Position numbers and translations under genes: made by a program. The notes below the pieces were generated by a model that saw nothing but the letters and a program-made list of their open reading frames with translations, was not told the DNA's origin and searched no databases. DNA of 46,886 nt from Desulfosporosinus lacus DSM 15449 (lineage in GTDB: Bacteria > Bacillota > Desulfitobacteriia > Desulfitobacteriales > Desulfitobacteriaceae): the NCBI RefSeq assembly GCF_900129935.1, contig NZ_FQXJ01000030.1, positions 1 through 46,886 on the forward strand, written 5' to 3'. Of the stretch, positions 33,092-41,791 are shown piece by piece (the stretch's first letter is position 1; every line of letters starts with the position of its first letter).

Positions 33092-34120
33092 ATGAATTCT
33101 AAAGAAAGACTTTTAAAAGCTCTAAAGGGTGAGGATACGGATCGCTCCCCTTGTATTTGCCCGGGTGGTATGATGAATATGGTGGTCACTGCCTTGATGG
33201 AAAAGGCAAATATCCACTGGCCGGAAGCGCATACAGATCCTATCAAAATGGCAGGGTTAGCCAAGGCTGTGTATGATTATGGTTGTTTCGAAAATTATGG
33301 CGTGCCCTTCTGTATGACTATCGAAGCAGAACAGATGGGTGCCGTAGTGGACTTAGGTTCTACTGTCTATGAACCCCATGTCACAGGCTATGTCATCGAT
33401 AATCTTTCTGAATGGGGTAAATTACCACGTTTAGACCCCTATGGCAAACGTGCAAAAATAGTGCTAGATGCCATTAAAATTCTGAAAAAAGATGATAATC
33501 GCGTGCCTATTATCGGCAATCTCTCAGGACCCGTAAGTGTTGCTGCTTCTCTGATTGAACCGGTAGATTACTATAAGGGGTTAAGACGCCATAGAGAAGA
33601 TGCGCATGCTTTTATGAGTTTTGTCACTGAAGGGCTCATTAGTTTTGGCAAGGCTCAGATCGAAGCAGGAGCAGATGTGATAGCTATCTCTGACCCCAGT
33701 GGCACAGGGGAAATCTTAGGACCCCGTTTATTTGACGAATATGTGGTGACCTATGTAAATCAGTTGATTGATGGGCTCCACGAGATCAATCCGGAACTGC
33801 CAATCATCGTGCACATCTGCGGACAAATGCATAAAGTTTATCAAGAACTGAATAAAATTCGTGCCGATGCTCATAGCTTCGACTCTATTGTCAGCATCAA
33901 AGAGTCGAAAAAAGTGATGCCCGGTAAGATTATGATTGGTAATGTAAGTACCTATGCTCTGGAGTTTGCTGATGCAGATCGCATTCGCGTTTTGACCCAA
34001 AAGGTGATGGATGATGGGTCGGATATCATCGCGCCTGCTTGTGGTCTGGGAACTAAGTCTTCTCTGGAAAATATACAGGCGATGTTACAAATCGTTCAGC
34101 AAAGTAGTCATGAAGCTTAG
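33092..34120 (+). CDS. UroD/MtaA-family corrinoid methyltransferase
   Basis: The third UroD-fold gene, 342 residues. The start is the standard MNSKERLLKALKGEDTDRSP; the zinc site is His241-x-Cys243 (VHICGQM) and Cys317 (APACGLG). NLSGPVSVAASLIEP and ISDPSGTGEILGP are the usual barrel loops. Extra cysteines near the N-terminus (CICPGG) and YGVPFCMTIEAEQMGA give it a different active-site mouth from the 31314 protein, so the two probably act on different molecules (donor and acceptor). GAAAGGAAG precedes the ATG, 25 bases after the corrinoid gene. Confidence 0.9.
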   Translation: MNSKERLLKALKGEDTDRSPCICPGGMMNMVVTALMEKANIHWPEAHTDPIKMAGLAKAVYDYGCFENYGVPFCMTIEAEQMGAVVDLGSTVYEPHVTGYVIDNLSEWGKLPRLDPYGKRAKIVLDAIKILKKDDNRVPIIGNLSGPVSVAASLIEPVDYYKGLRRHREDAHAFMSFVTEGLISFGKAQIEAGADVIAISDPSGTGEILGPRLFDEYVVTYVNQLIDGLHEINPELPIIVHICGQMHKVYQELNKIRADAHSFDSIVSIKESKKVMPGKIMIGNVSTYALEFADADRIRVLTQKVMDDGSDIIAPACGLGTKSSLENIQAMLQIVQQSSHEA

Positions 34121-34158
34121 AATTTTGAGGGCTTCGTATTGGAAGACGAGGTTTTAGT

Positions 34159-35961
34159 ATGCGTACAATTGCTTTACCAAGACAAAATATAAAATTTACT
34201 TATGATACTGATATAAAGGACAGTCTCTTAAATATTCTTATTGCCCAGCAGATTTTCATTGAAAGCCCCTGTGGGGGACGAAGCAGCTGTGGCAAGTGTA
34301 AGATAAAACATTTAGGAGGGGATCTTCCCCCTCTATCTGTTGACGAGGAAAAACGCCTTACCCAAAAAGAGATCGAGGAAGGTATTCGTTTAGCCTGTCT
34401 CATCTATCCAAATACAGATCTGGAGATCGACATCATCGATCAGGAGGAAAACCACCCGGTTCTGACTGGCGGTTATGTACCAGAGTATCAGCGCAATCCT
34501 GCCATCTGGAAAAAGCCCATTGAGATAACAAAGCCCACCCTGACAGACCAAACCCCCTATGAAGTGCTGTTTGAAAAGGCGCTGGACATCAGTCATTTGC
34601 CCTGGGACGTACTTCGCCAAATCTCCATGGGGGAGGGAACGTATACTGGGGTATTTAATCAAGACCAGCTTATCGGTCTTGAAAAAGGGGATACCAGTGA
34701 GCTGCTTTACGGAGTTGCAGTAGATATAGGAACTACAACCGTTGTAACCTCACTTATCAATTTAAAGACAGGCGAAGAAATTGATAGCGAAGCGGCTATC
34801 AATGCTCAGAAAAATTTCGGTCAGGATGTTCTGACTCGCATTACCTATGTTCTCGATCATGGCAAGAAGGGGCGGAATCAGTTACAAACAGCCATTGTTG
34901 ATTCCTTAAATGAGATGATCCAGACCATGTGTGAAAGGCAAAAACTCTCCTCTTCACTCATCTATGAAGTCGCCATTGCGGCTAATTGCACGATGATGCA
35001 TATGGTTCTTGGAGTTGATCCGCTATCGATTGGGAAATCTCCCTATGCGCCGATTTTTGTAGAGGAGAAAGATATTTCAGCGAAAGAGATTGGCTTGACT
35101 GCCCTTTCTTCCTTCGGGCGGGTATATTGCTTGCCAGCTGTATCATCCTATATCGGAGCAGATATCGTGGCGGGAGCCTATGTGGCCAAGCTCCACGACA
35201 GGAAAGATAAAGTGCTTTTTATCGATATCGGGACCAATGGGGAGATCGTTCTTTCTAACGGGGGAAAATTAGTGTCCTGCTCCTGTGCTGCGGGACCTGC
35301 CCTTGAAGGGATGAATATCAGCAGCGGTATGCGTGCCGCCGACGGGGCCATCGAGGAAGTCCATTTCCATACAGAGAAGGGCTTTATTTTGAAGGTTATT
35401 GGAGACAAAACTCCGGTAGGCTTATGTGGCAGCGGGATACTGGCAGCTATACGAGAATTGCTGAAACATAATTTTATCACTGTCCGCGGAAATATCGTTA
35501 AGCCTGAGGACCTAGAGGGTGGGGACCCGAGACTGTCCTATATCGACCTCGACGGCAAGAAAAGGCGAATTTGTATTGGAGAGGGCCCAACGAAAATCCT
35601 GATTACCCAAGGGGATGTTCGCCAAGTTCAACTGGCAAAGAGTGCGATTTTATCAGGGTTTGTAGCGCTGGTAAATGCCATGGATCTCACCTTTGCGGAT
35701 CTGGATGAGGTGATCGTGGCCGGTCAATTCGGCGCTCATCTTCCTGTGGAAAGTCTGGTAGGGACGGGTATCTTACCAAAGGCTGTCAAAGATAGGATCA
35801 CCTATATCGGTAATTCCTCAAAAACTGGGGCCTATCTGGCATTGATGTCTCTTGAATCCCGTCAAGAAATGGCAACGCTTGCCAAAGCCTTTGATTATCT
35901 CGAATTGAGCGTGACAAAAGGTTATGAACGATTATTCGTGGAGTGTTCTCAATTTAATTAA
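34159..35961 (+). CDS. RACo-like reductive activator of corrinoid proteins
   Basis: A 600-residue protein that uses ATP to reduce inactive Co(II) corrinoid to Co(I). The N-terminal plant-type [2Fe-2S] domain has Cys38, Cys44, Cys47 (CGGRSSCGKC) and Cys80 (RLAC). After a linker, the ASKHA ATPase part (DUF4445) begins near AVDIGTTTVVTSL and continues with FIDIGTNGEIVL, CAAGPALEGMNISSGMRA and VAGQFGAHL. Domain order and length fit RACo of acetogens and desulfitobacteria. It lies 38 bases after the third methyltransferase gene, in the position typical of methyltransferase operons. Confidence 0.95.
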   Translation: MRTIALPRQNIKFTYDTDIKDSLLNILIAQQIFIESPCGGRSSCGKCKIKHLGGDLPPLSVDEEKRLTQKEIEEGIRLACLIYPNTDLEIDIIDQEENHPVLTGGYVPEYQRNPAIWKKPIEITKPTLTDQTPYEVLFEKALDISHLPWDVLRQISMGEGTYTGVFNQDQLIGLEKGDTSELLYGVAVDIGTTTVVTSLINLKTGEEIDSEAAINAQKNFGQDVLTRITYVLDHGKKGRNQLQTAIVDSLNEMIQTMCERQKLSSSLIYEVAIAANCTMMHMVLGVDPLSIGKSPYAPIFVEEKDISAKEIGLTALSSFGRVYCLPAVSSYIGADIVAGAYVAKLHDRKDKVLFIDIGTNGEIVLSNGGKLVSCSCAAGPALEGMNISSGMRAADGAIEEVHFHTEKGFILKVIGDKTPVGLCGSGILAAIRELLKHNFITVRGNIVKPEDLEGGDPRLSYIDLDGKKRRICIGEGPTKILITQGDVRQVQLAKSAILSGFVALVNAMDLTFADLDEVIVAGQFGAHLPVESLVGTGILPKAVKDRITYIGNSSKTGAYLALMSLESRQEMATLAKAFDYLELSVTKGYERLFVECSQFN

Positions 35962-36058
35962 AATAGAATATAGGTTGGACTTAAAAAATCACTATATAAC
36001 GACGTGGTCGTTGACATAGACTTTGTGTTATTTAGTTATTCATAAGGGGTTAAAAGTA

Positions 36059-36682
36059 ATGAATGTTTTACTTTTTGGCGGATTCTTAGGTTCCGGAAAA
36101 ACTTCAATTATATTGCAGGTCGCTCGATACCTTGTTAAAGGATTTTCGAAACAACAGTTGGAAAGTGATAAACCGTCTTTGGTAATTATTGAAAATGAAG
36201 TTGGGGAGACGGGTATTGACGATAAAATCCTCAAAGCAGAGGGGCTAAATGTTCGGGAGCTTATTGCTGGGTGCATCTGTTGCACGCTAAACGCAGAGCT
36301 TACCGTATGTCTCAATGAAATTCAGGAGGAATTGTCGCCACAATGGGTGATCATTGAGACAACGGGAATGGCCTTCCCACATACAATCGCGGAAACGATC
36401 GCTAAGTATGGTAAGGGCATTGATAGTTTGAAGACGATTGTTGTAGCTGATGCAGAGCGATGGGATGAACTTTCGACGATCATGCCCGATTTAATAGAAG
36501 AGCAAATCGTTAAGGCCAACATCATTCTCTTGAACAAGATCGATTGTCTAGAACCTGAGCAAGTATGTGGCGTCAAAGAAAGCATTAGAAGGATAAATCC
36601 TTCAGCGCTTTTCTATGCAATATCCGCGCATGATGAGGTTAATCCGCAAATCTGGCGTACGGCGGTGACTTATTGTGAGTGA
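36059..36682 (+). CDS. G3E-family (CobW-like) GTPase
   Basis: A 207-residue metal-linked GTPase. The P-loop is GGFLGSGKTS (7-16), ENEVGETGID follows, the metal-binding GCICC motif is Cys72/Cys74/Cys75, and LLNKIDCL is the guanine motif. Such proteins (CobW, ZNG1, HypB-like) deliver or insert metal into client proteins. The usual C-terminal domain is absent and appears as a separate gene overlapping by 8 bases. It is the next gene after RACo on the same strand; the UroD-fold methyltransferases upstream need zinc, so they are possible clients. Confidence 0.88.
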   Translation: MNVLLFGGFLGSGKTSIILQVARYLVKGFSKQQLESDKPSLVIIENEVGETGIDDKILKAEGLNVRELIAGCICCTLNAELTVCLNEIQEELSPQWVIIETTGMAFPHTIAETIAKYGKGIDSLKTIVVADAERWDELSTIMPDLIEEQIVKANIILLNKIDCLEPEQVCGVKESIRRINPSALFYAISAHDEVNPQIWRTAVTYCE

Positions 36683-37058
36683 GTGGTCAACTAAGCATTC
36701 TGGCCCAGCAATCTTTTCCGAAACCCAAACCTTGGGTTTTTTAGAAAAGGTCACGTCCGAAAAGATTCAACAATCTCTCATTCTATGGGTTAAAGAGATT
36801 AGTGATTGGTCAAAGGATAAGGCTTATTTGGTTGGACATATAAAAGTTTTTGTTGAAGGTCTGGAGAATTTATGGTTATCTTCCACAGGTAGGAGCATTA
36901 ATATCAAACACTCCCAAGGGTGGAGTGAATGGACTGCTGACATGGTTACCCTGAACGTGACAGCAATTGTATTTGGAACGTCAAAGAAGGTGTTAGAGGA
37001 AGTAGCCCAAGAGAGACTTAAGGCATGTTTTAATTTTGGAACTGAATTGTACAAATGA
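36675..37058 (+). CDS. CobW C-terminal-like partner of the G3E GTPase
   Basis: A 127-residue protein starting at GTG 36675, inside the end of the GTPase gene. The sequence LVGHIKVFVEGLENLWLSST and later VTLNVTAIVFGTSKKVLEEV has the alternating strand pattern of a CobW_C-type or small alpha/beta domain. With the GTPase it would make the two halves of a split G3E protein. No catalytic residues stand out. A terminator follows at 37097, ending the cluster. The family call is an inference from pattern and position. Confidence 0.65.
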   Translation: MSEWSTKHSGPAIFSETQTLGFLEKVTSEKIQQSLILWVKEISDWSKDKAYLVGHIKVFVEGLENLWLSSTGRSINIKHSQGWSEWTADMVTLNVTAIVFGTSKKVLEEVAQERLKACFNFGTELYK

Positions 37059-37061
37059 AGA

Positions 37062-37077
37062 TTAGTCCATCTCAAAA
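37062..37077. repeat. Fragment of palindromic repeat family A
   Basis: GATTAGTCCATCTCAAAA, overlapping this position, matches the right half of family A copy 2 (4873-4890) except for one base. The left half is absent. Confidence 0.55.
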
Positions 37078-37096
37078 GCGTATTGAACAGTAAACA

Positions 37097-37121
37097 AAAC
37101 GTCCGGTTTCCGGGCGTTTTT
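37097..37121 (+). terminator. Intrinsic terminator of the methyltransferase cluster
   Basis: Stem AAACGTCCGG/CCGGGCGTTT (one G-T pair) with loop TTT, followed by a T-run. Confidence 0.85.
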
Positions 37122-37223
37122 AGTTGTATCGTTGGAAAAGTTTGACGGCCCCTTTCTACTTAGATAATATGTTTTACCATATTAATAAAATCTTAAGGTT
37201 TTAATAAGAAAAATGTTATGATA

Positions 37224-37252
37224 ATATCATGTATTTCGCGGTAACATGATAT
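37224..37252. promoter_or_regulatory. Inverted repeat before the VanR-like gene
   Basis: Perfect 9-base arms ATATCATGT/ACATGATAT separated by 11 bases, about 57 bases before the start codon, with AT-rich promoter-like sequence (TTAATAAG, ATGATAAT) around it. A likely operator or autoregulation site for this regulator. Confidence 0.45.
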
Positions 37253-37308
37253 GAAGATAGAAGTTTTATTTACAAGCCTTTACAAGCAGGAAGAAGAGGG
37301 TGGTACTT

Positions 37309-38006
37309 ATGGGCATCAGTATTTTAGTTGTAGACGATGAACAGTCCATAGCGGATCTAATTGAAGTTTATCTGAAAAATGAAGGTTTTACAGTCTACAA
37401 ATTTTATAACGGCCAAGATGCCTTCAAGTGCATAAAGTCAGAACAACTGGAGCTTGCAATACTTGATGTCATGCTGCCGGACATTGATGGTTTTACCCTC
37501 TGCCAGAAGATCAGGGAAAAGCACAATTTTCCTGTTATTATGCTGACAGCAAAAGAAGAAGAAATCGATAAAATTACCGGACTGACCCTGGGTGCGGACG
37601 ATTACATGACAAAACCATTTCGGCCTTTGGAGCTTGTTGCTCGTGTTAAAGCACAGCTGCGCAGGTTTACCAAATATAATGCTGCAGAATCAGTACGTGA
37701 AGAAAAACTGATCGGATTTTCGGGGTTGGTTTTAAATAAGGACACTCACATATGTACTTTAAATGAAAAGCCGCTGGCGCTACTCCCACGGAGTTTTCTA
37801 TTCTGTGGGTGCTGGGTTCCAATCGGGGTCGCGTAGTCAGTTCTGAAGAGTTATTTCACGAAGTTTGGGGGGAGAGGTATTTCACTAACAGCAATAACAC
37901 AGTGATGGTACACATCCGGCATTTGAGGGAAAAGATGCACGATTCCGCAGAGCATCCAAAATACATTAAAACCGTGTGGGGGGTCGGCTACAAAATTGAG
38001 CAATAA
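37309..38006 (+). pseudogene. VanR-like response regulator with a one-base deletion
   Basis: The receiver domain is intact: Asp9-Asp10, phospho-acceptor Asp53 in LAILDVMLPDIDGF, the lysine in YMTKPF, all close to VanR. The frame is lost near 37780: GCGCTACTCCC should read as codons for A-L-T-P. Adding one base after GCGCT restores TPTEFSILWVLGSNRGRVVS, and the winged helix then continues to its normal end GVGYKIEQ at 38006. As written, the protein stops at 37836 without a DNA-binding domain. It could be a real mutation or a sequencing error. ATG 37309 is preceded by AAGAGGG. Confidence 0.85.
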
Positions 38007-39120
38007 CAGAACGAGCATTATAAAAGCTTCACTTATCTTCTTAGGGGTTATCTTGTTTTGTATAGTTACGGTGTGGCTGGTGGACCAAGTATTTAATGGA
38101 GTATTTTATGAATGGTTTTCTAATAGATTTTATATTGAAGCAAGATATCAAAGTAACGAAAAGATAGGGGTTATTTTTCGAAGATGGTCTGAAATAAAAG
38201 AATTTTTGATTTTTGTATTTTCCGCTCTGTTAATATTTTTAGCGTTATGCATTTGGATCTCAGCGTATTTTTATGAACGTTATAGAAGCAAAAAAGACAT
38301 CAGCTTTATTACAGACTCAATTAATTCCTTCATCAAGTCAAATAGTTATGATTTAACCTTGCCGGAAAAATATTCTGAAATCGAAAAACAGCTGATAAAG
38401 ATAAAAGCAAACTCCCAAAAGAACGAGCAGCTTGTGCAAACGGAAATGCAGCGAAAAAATGATCTGATTACTTATTTAGCACATGACTTAAAAACACCGC
38501 TTGCTTCAGTTATCGGTTACCTGAGTCTGTTGGATGAAGCACCGGATATGCCGGCAGAACAAAAAGCCAAATATGTAGGGATAGGTTTACAGAAAGCTTA
38601 CAGGTTGGAAGAATTAATCAATGAGTTTTTTGAAATTACAAGGTTTAATCTCCAGTCTATTGTTTTGAATAAAGGCAAAATAAAACTCGCTTTTATGCTT
38701 GAGCAGATGGCTGACGAGTTTTACCCCATGCTCACACCACAGGGCAAACAGGTTGCTATTCATGTTCCCGATGATCTCATCCTTGTGGGAGACGCAGATA
38801 AGCTTATTCGCGTCTTCAACAATATTCTTAAAAACGCAATTGCCTATAGTTATGAAAACAGTGTTATTGAAATCATGGCGGATCAACAGGGGGAAAATGT
38901 CATACTAACTTTCACTAACCAGGGAGATCCGATTTCTCCTCATAAGTTGGATACGATCTTTGAAAAATTTTACCGCCTGGACTCTGCCCGTTCAACAAAC
39001 ACCGGTGGGGCAGGGTTGGGCCTGGCGATTGCCAAAGAAATCGTCGCGGCTCATGGTGGAACGATCTCAGCAGAAAGTAACCCGGAGCATACTATATTTA
39101 CGGTAAAGCTTCCGTCATAA
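37996..39120 (+). CDS. VanS-like membrane histidine kinase
   Basis: A 374-residue sensor kinase. Two membrane helices (about 11-31 and 69-90) enclose a short outer loop, the layout of VanS. The phospho-acceptor box is LAHDLKTPLASVIGYL, followed by N box NNILKNAIAYS, F box IFEKFYRLDSARSTNTGG and G2 GAGLGLAIAKEI; the G1 box is the variant FTNQGDPI seen in VanS. The TTG start overlaps the end of the regulator gene by 11 bases. The kinase is intact, but its regulator is frameshifted. Confidence 0.9.
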   Translation: MSNNRTSIIKASLIFLGVILFCIVTVWLVDQVFNGVFYEWFSNRFYIEARYQSNEKIGVIFRRWSEIKEFLIFVFSALLIFLALCIWISAYFYERYRSKKDISFITDSINSFIKSNSYDLTLPEKYSEIEKQLIKIKANSQKNEQLVQTEMQRKNDLITYLAHDLKTPLASVIGYLSLLDEAPDMPAEQKAKYVGIGLQKAYRLEELINEFFEITRFNLQSIVLNKGKIKLAFMLEQMADEFYPMLTPQGKQVAIHVPDDLILVGDADKLIRVFNNILKNAIAYSYENSVIEIMADQQGENVILTFTNQGDPISPHKLDTIFEKFYRLDSARSTNTGGAGLGLAIAKEIVAAHGGTISAESNPEHTIFTVKLPS

Positions 39121-39212
39121 GTAATTCTTAAGAAGTTCATAAGAGGAAATTCCAACATCTCTCCTTGTTCAGTGCTTAAATAGAAACAGCACAGAATAAG
39201 GAGTTTTTTATA

Positions 39213-40175
39213 ATGCGAAAAACAAAAAGAAAATCAAAGTTTTGGACCCTTCTGTTAATGATAGGTGTTATTGTTATCGCTTTCAAATCTAACATTACTC
39301 TTACCGGTCAATCATTGTTCGGAAAAATTGACGGTGATAAAGCCGGATCGGTTCCCGTATCAACAACATTTGATTCTGCTGATTTTATATCCACAGACAA
39401 TCTGCACAGTTCCAATGCGATTCTGGTTCGCTTGGATAATCAAAAAGTTTTGCTGGAGAAAAACTCTAAGCAAAAAGTTTTCCCGGCATCTTTGACCAAA
39501 ATTATGACGGCAATCGTTGCAATTGAAAAGTTACCGGATTTAAAGAAATCTATAGTTCTTCCTAATTCCATGTTTCGGGAATTATACAAAGCAGATGCTT
39601 CAATGGCAGGATTTACAGCGAATGAAAGAGTGCGGGCAATTGATTTGCTTTACGGCGTAATGCTGCCGAGCGGAGGGGAATGCTGTATTGGCCTTGCTGA
39701 ACATATTGCGGGATCAGAAAAAGAGTTCGTTGAGATAATGAATCAAAAAGCAGCAGAGCTCGGGATGAGAAATACGCATTTTACCAATACAACAGGACTT
39801 CACGACGATAAGCACTACACGACCGTCAAGGATTTGTCCATACTTCTGAGCTATGCGCTAAAAAACAACACATTTGAAAAAGTCTTTACAGCTTCACACT
39901 ACTCCACCCCACCGACAAATGTACATTCCGGCGGGATTACTTTTGATAGCACACTGTTTAAAAATCTGGAGAATCCAGCGATTGATGGCGGGAGAATTTT
40001 GGGCGGCAAGACCGGATACACCAATGAAGCCGGGCTATGCTTGGCAAGCCTTGCCCAGAAGGATGGCAGGGAGTATATACTTGTGACGGCTGGAGCTAAG
40101 GGTAATCATGAGTCCGCGCAATACGCCATTGAAGACGCTTACACCGTGTATGACAAATTTTTTAAACATACTTAA
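39213..40175 (+). CDS. Serine-type D-Ala-D-Ala carboxypeptidase (S11 family)
   Basis: A 320-residue cell-wall enzyme anchored by an N-terminal helix (about 11-28). The active-site motifs are S93-L-T-K96 (SxxK) and K266-T-G268 (KTG). The middle SxN motif reads S153-G-G in LPSGGECCIGLAE, with glycine in place of asparagine. It would trim the terminal D-Ala of peptidoglycan stems. The gene is 92 bases after the VanS-like kinase, with AAGGAG before the ATG, so it is the likely output of that system. The C-terminal DacA stalk domain is missing, as in VanY-like serine forms. Confidence 0.88.
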   Translation: MRKTKRKSKFWTLLLMIGVIVIAFKSNITLTGQSLFGKIDGDKAGSVPVSTTFDSADFISTDNLHSSNAILVRLDNQKVLLEKNSKQKVFPASLTKIMTAIVAIEKLPDLKKSIVLPNSMFRELYKADASMAGFTANERVRAIDLLYGVMLPSGGECCIGLAEHIAGSEKEFVEIMNQKAAELGMRNTHFTNTTGLHDDKHYTTVKDLSILLSYALKNNTFEKVFTASHYSTPPTNVHSGGITFDSTLFKNLENPAIDGGRILGGKTGYTNEAGLCLASLAQKDGREYILVTAGAKGNHESAQYAIEDAYTVYDKFFKHT

Positions 40176-40232
40176 GATATTGGAAAATCGGATATAATAG
40201 TAAAACTTGTTAATAATTTATCGGGAGATGCT

Positions 40233-41786
40233 ATGATTAAAAGAATTAAAAAGAGGAATCTGGAAACTACCACTAAAAGTATGGAAAAAAACCATTCAGA
40301 GAATTCAGGATTGAATAAATCGCTGGATGATAATATATCATTGTTTAAAAATATCTTTAAAAATGACGAAACATTAATTATAAGGGGATTTCAAAATAAG
40401 CGGTTACAAAGTGCGCAATGCTGTATTTTCTATCTAGATGGCATGGTTAATGCAGAAATTATTAACGAGAATATTATCCAGCCAGTTCTCAGCAATGATT
40501 TATCGGAGAATATCGAGAGTAACAACTTATTAGAAGAATTGAAGAAGAAAGTTATAGTTTCAAATAATGTGACTTTGGAAACTGAAGTTAACAAAATGGT
40601 TAGTTCGATTATTAATGGAGATACGCTTTTTTTGTTAGAAGGATACGATAAAGCGTTAATCATCAGTTCAAAAGGCGGGGAGACTAGGCCGATAACAGAG
40701 CCTACCTCTTCAAGAATTATCCGTGGACCCAGGGAAGGCTTTACAGAATCAATTATGTTAAATTTGTCGTTGGTACGGCGTAAAATAAAAAATCCTGAAT
40801 TTAAGGTCAAGTTCAAGGAAATCGGAGAGAGAACACATACTAAGACCTGCATCTGTTATATTGAAGGCTTGGCGCTGGAGGGTATATTAAACGAATTGGA
40901 GCTGCGTCTGGATAAGATAGAGATCGACGGTATTATTGATTCAGGGTATATTCAGGAACTGATCAAAGATGCACCTTATTCTCCTTTTGAGACCATAGGT
41001 TCAAGCGAAAGGCCAGACGTTATTGCAGCCAAGCTTTTGGAGGGCAGAATAGCTTTATTTGTTGATGGAAGTCCCTTTGTATTAACCGTTCCATATTTAG
41101 TTGTTGAGAATTTTCAATCAAATGAGGACTACTATAATAACTACATTTTTTCCTCCATGAATCGGCTTATTAGAGGTTTTACTGCAGTAACCTCCATTAC
41201 TATTCCTGCAATATTTCTGTCTCTTGTCACTTACCATCAGGAAATGCTGCCTACACCGTTGCTGTTGAGCATCTCTTCTTCAAGGCAGGGAGTTCCATTT
41301 CCAACAGTAGTATCCTTATTTATAATGCTCTTTATCTTCGATATGTTACGGGAGGCCGGTACCAGAATGCCATCTTCTGTAGGTCAGGCAGTAAACATCG
41401 TTGGTACACTTGTCTTAGGCCAGGCGGCTGTAGAAGCAAGATTGGTAAGTGCTCCTGTCATTATTGTCACGGCTCTGACAGGTATTATGACGTTGATCAA
41501 CATGAATTTCATAAGCGCGACTATTATTTTCCGGACTTTTCTATTAATAGGAGCTTCATTTTTAGGAATCTACGGATTCTTAATGTGCATTATTATTCTT
41601 TATCTGCATTTAATGAGTATCCGCTCTTTTGGTGTTCCTTACATGATGAACGTCACGAGAGCTAAAGACCATGATGGACAGGATGCCTGGATTCGTGCTC
41701 CATGGTGGGCCATGACCTTAAGGCCTAAAATTATTGCAGCGAATGATTTAGTTAGACAGTCCTCGAGGCTAGGCAAGGAGAAATAG
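40233..41786 (+). CDS. Spore germination receptor A subunit (GerAA/GerKA family)
   Basis: A 517-residue subunit of a nutrient germinant receptor in the inner spore membrane. A soluble N-terminal half with MLNLSLVRRKIKNPEFKVKF and ERTHTKTCICYIEGLA is followed by about five membrane helices (300-460) starting at RLIRGFTAVTSITIPAIFL, with the conserved REAGTRMPSSVGQAVNIVG. These are family signatures. It is the first gene of a four-gene operon and has a CGGGAGA ribosome site. In related species such operons are read by sigma-G in the forespore. Confidence 0.95.
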   Translation: MIKRIKKRNLETTTKSMEKNHSENSGLNKSLDDNISLFKNIFKNDETLIIRGFQNKRLQSAQCCIFYLDGMVNAEIINENIIQPVLSNDLSENIESNNLLEELKKKVIVSNNVTLETEVNKMVSSIINGDTLFLLEGYDKALIISSKGGETRPITEPTSSRIIRGPREGFTESIMLNLSLVRRKIKNPEFKVKFKEIGERTHTKTCICYIEGLALEGILNELELRLDKIEIDGIIDSGYIQELIKDAPYSPFETIGSSERPDVIAAKLLEGRIALFVDGSPFVLTVPYLVVENFQSNEDYYNNYIFSSMNRLIRGFTAVTSITIPAIFLSLVTYHQEMLPTPLLLSISSSRQGVPFPTVVSLFIMLFIFDMLREAGTRMPSSVGQAVNIVGTLVLGQAAVEARLVSAPVIIVTALTGIMTLINMNFISATIIFRTFLLIGASFLGIYGFLMCIIILYLHLMSIRSFGVPYMMNVTRAKDHDGQDAWIRAPWWAMTLRPKIIAANDLVRQSSRLGKEK

Positions 41787-41791
41787 CTCAT

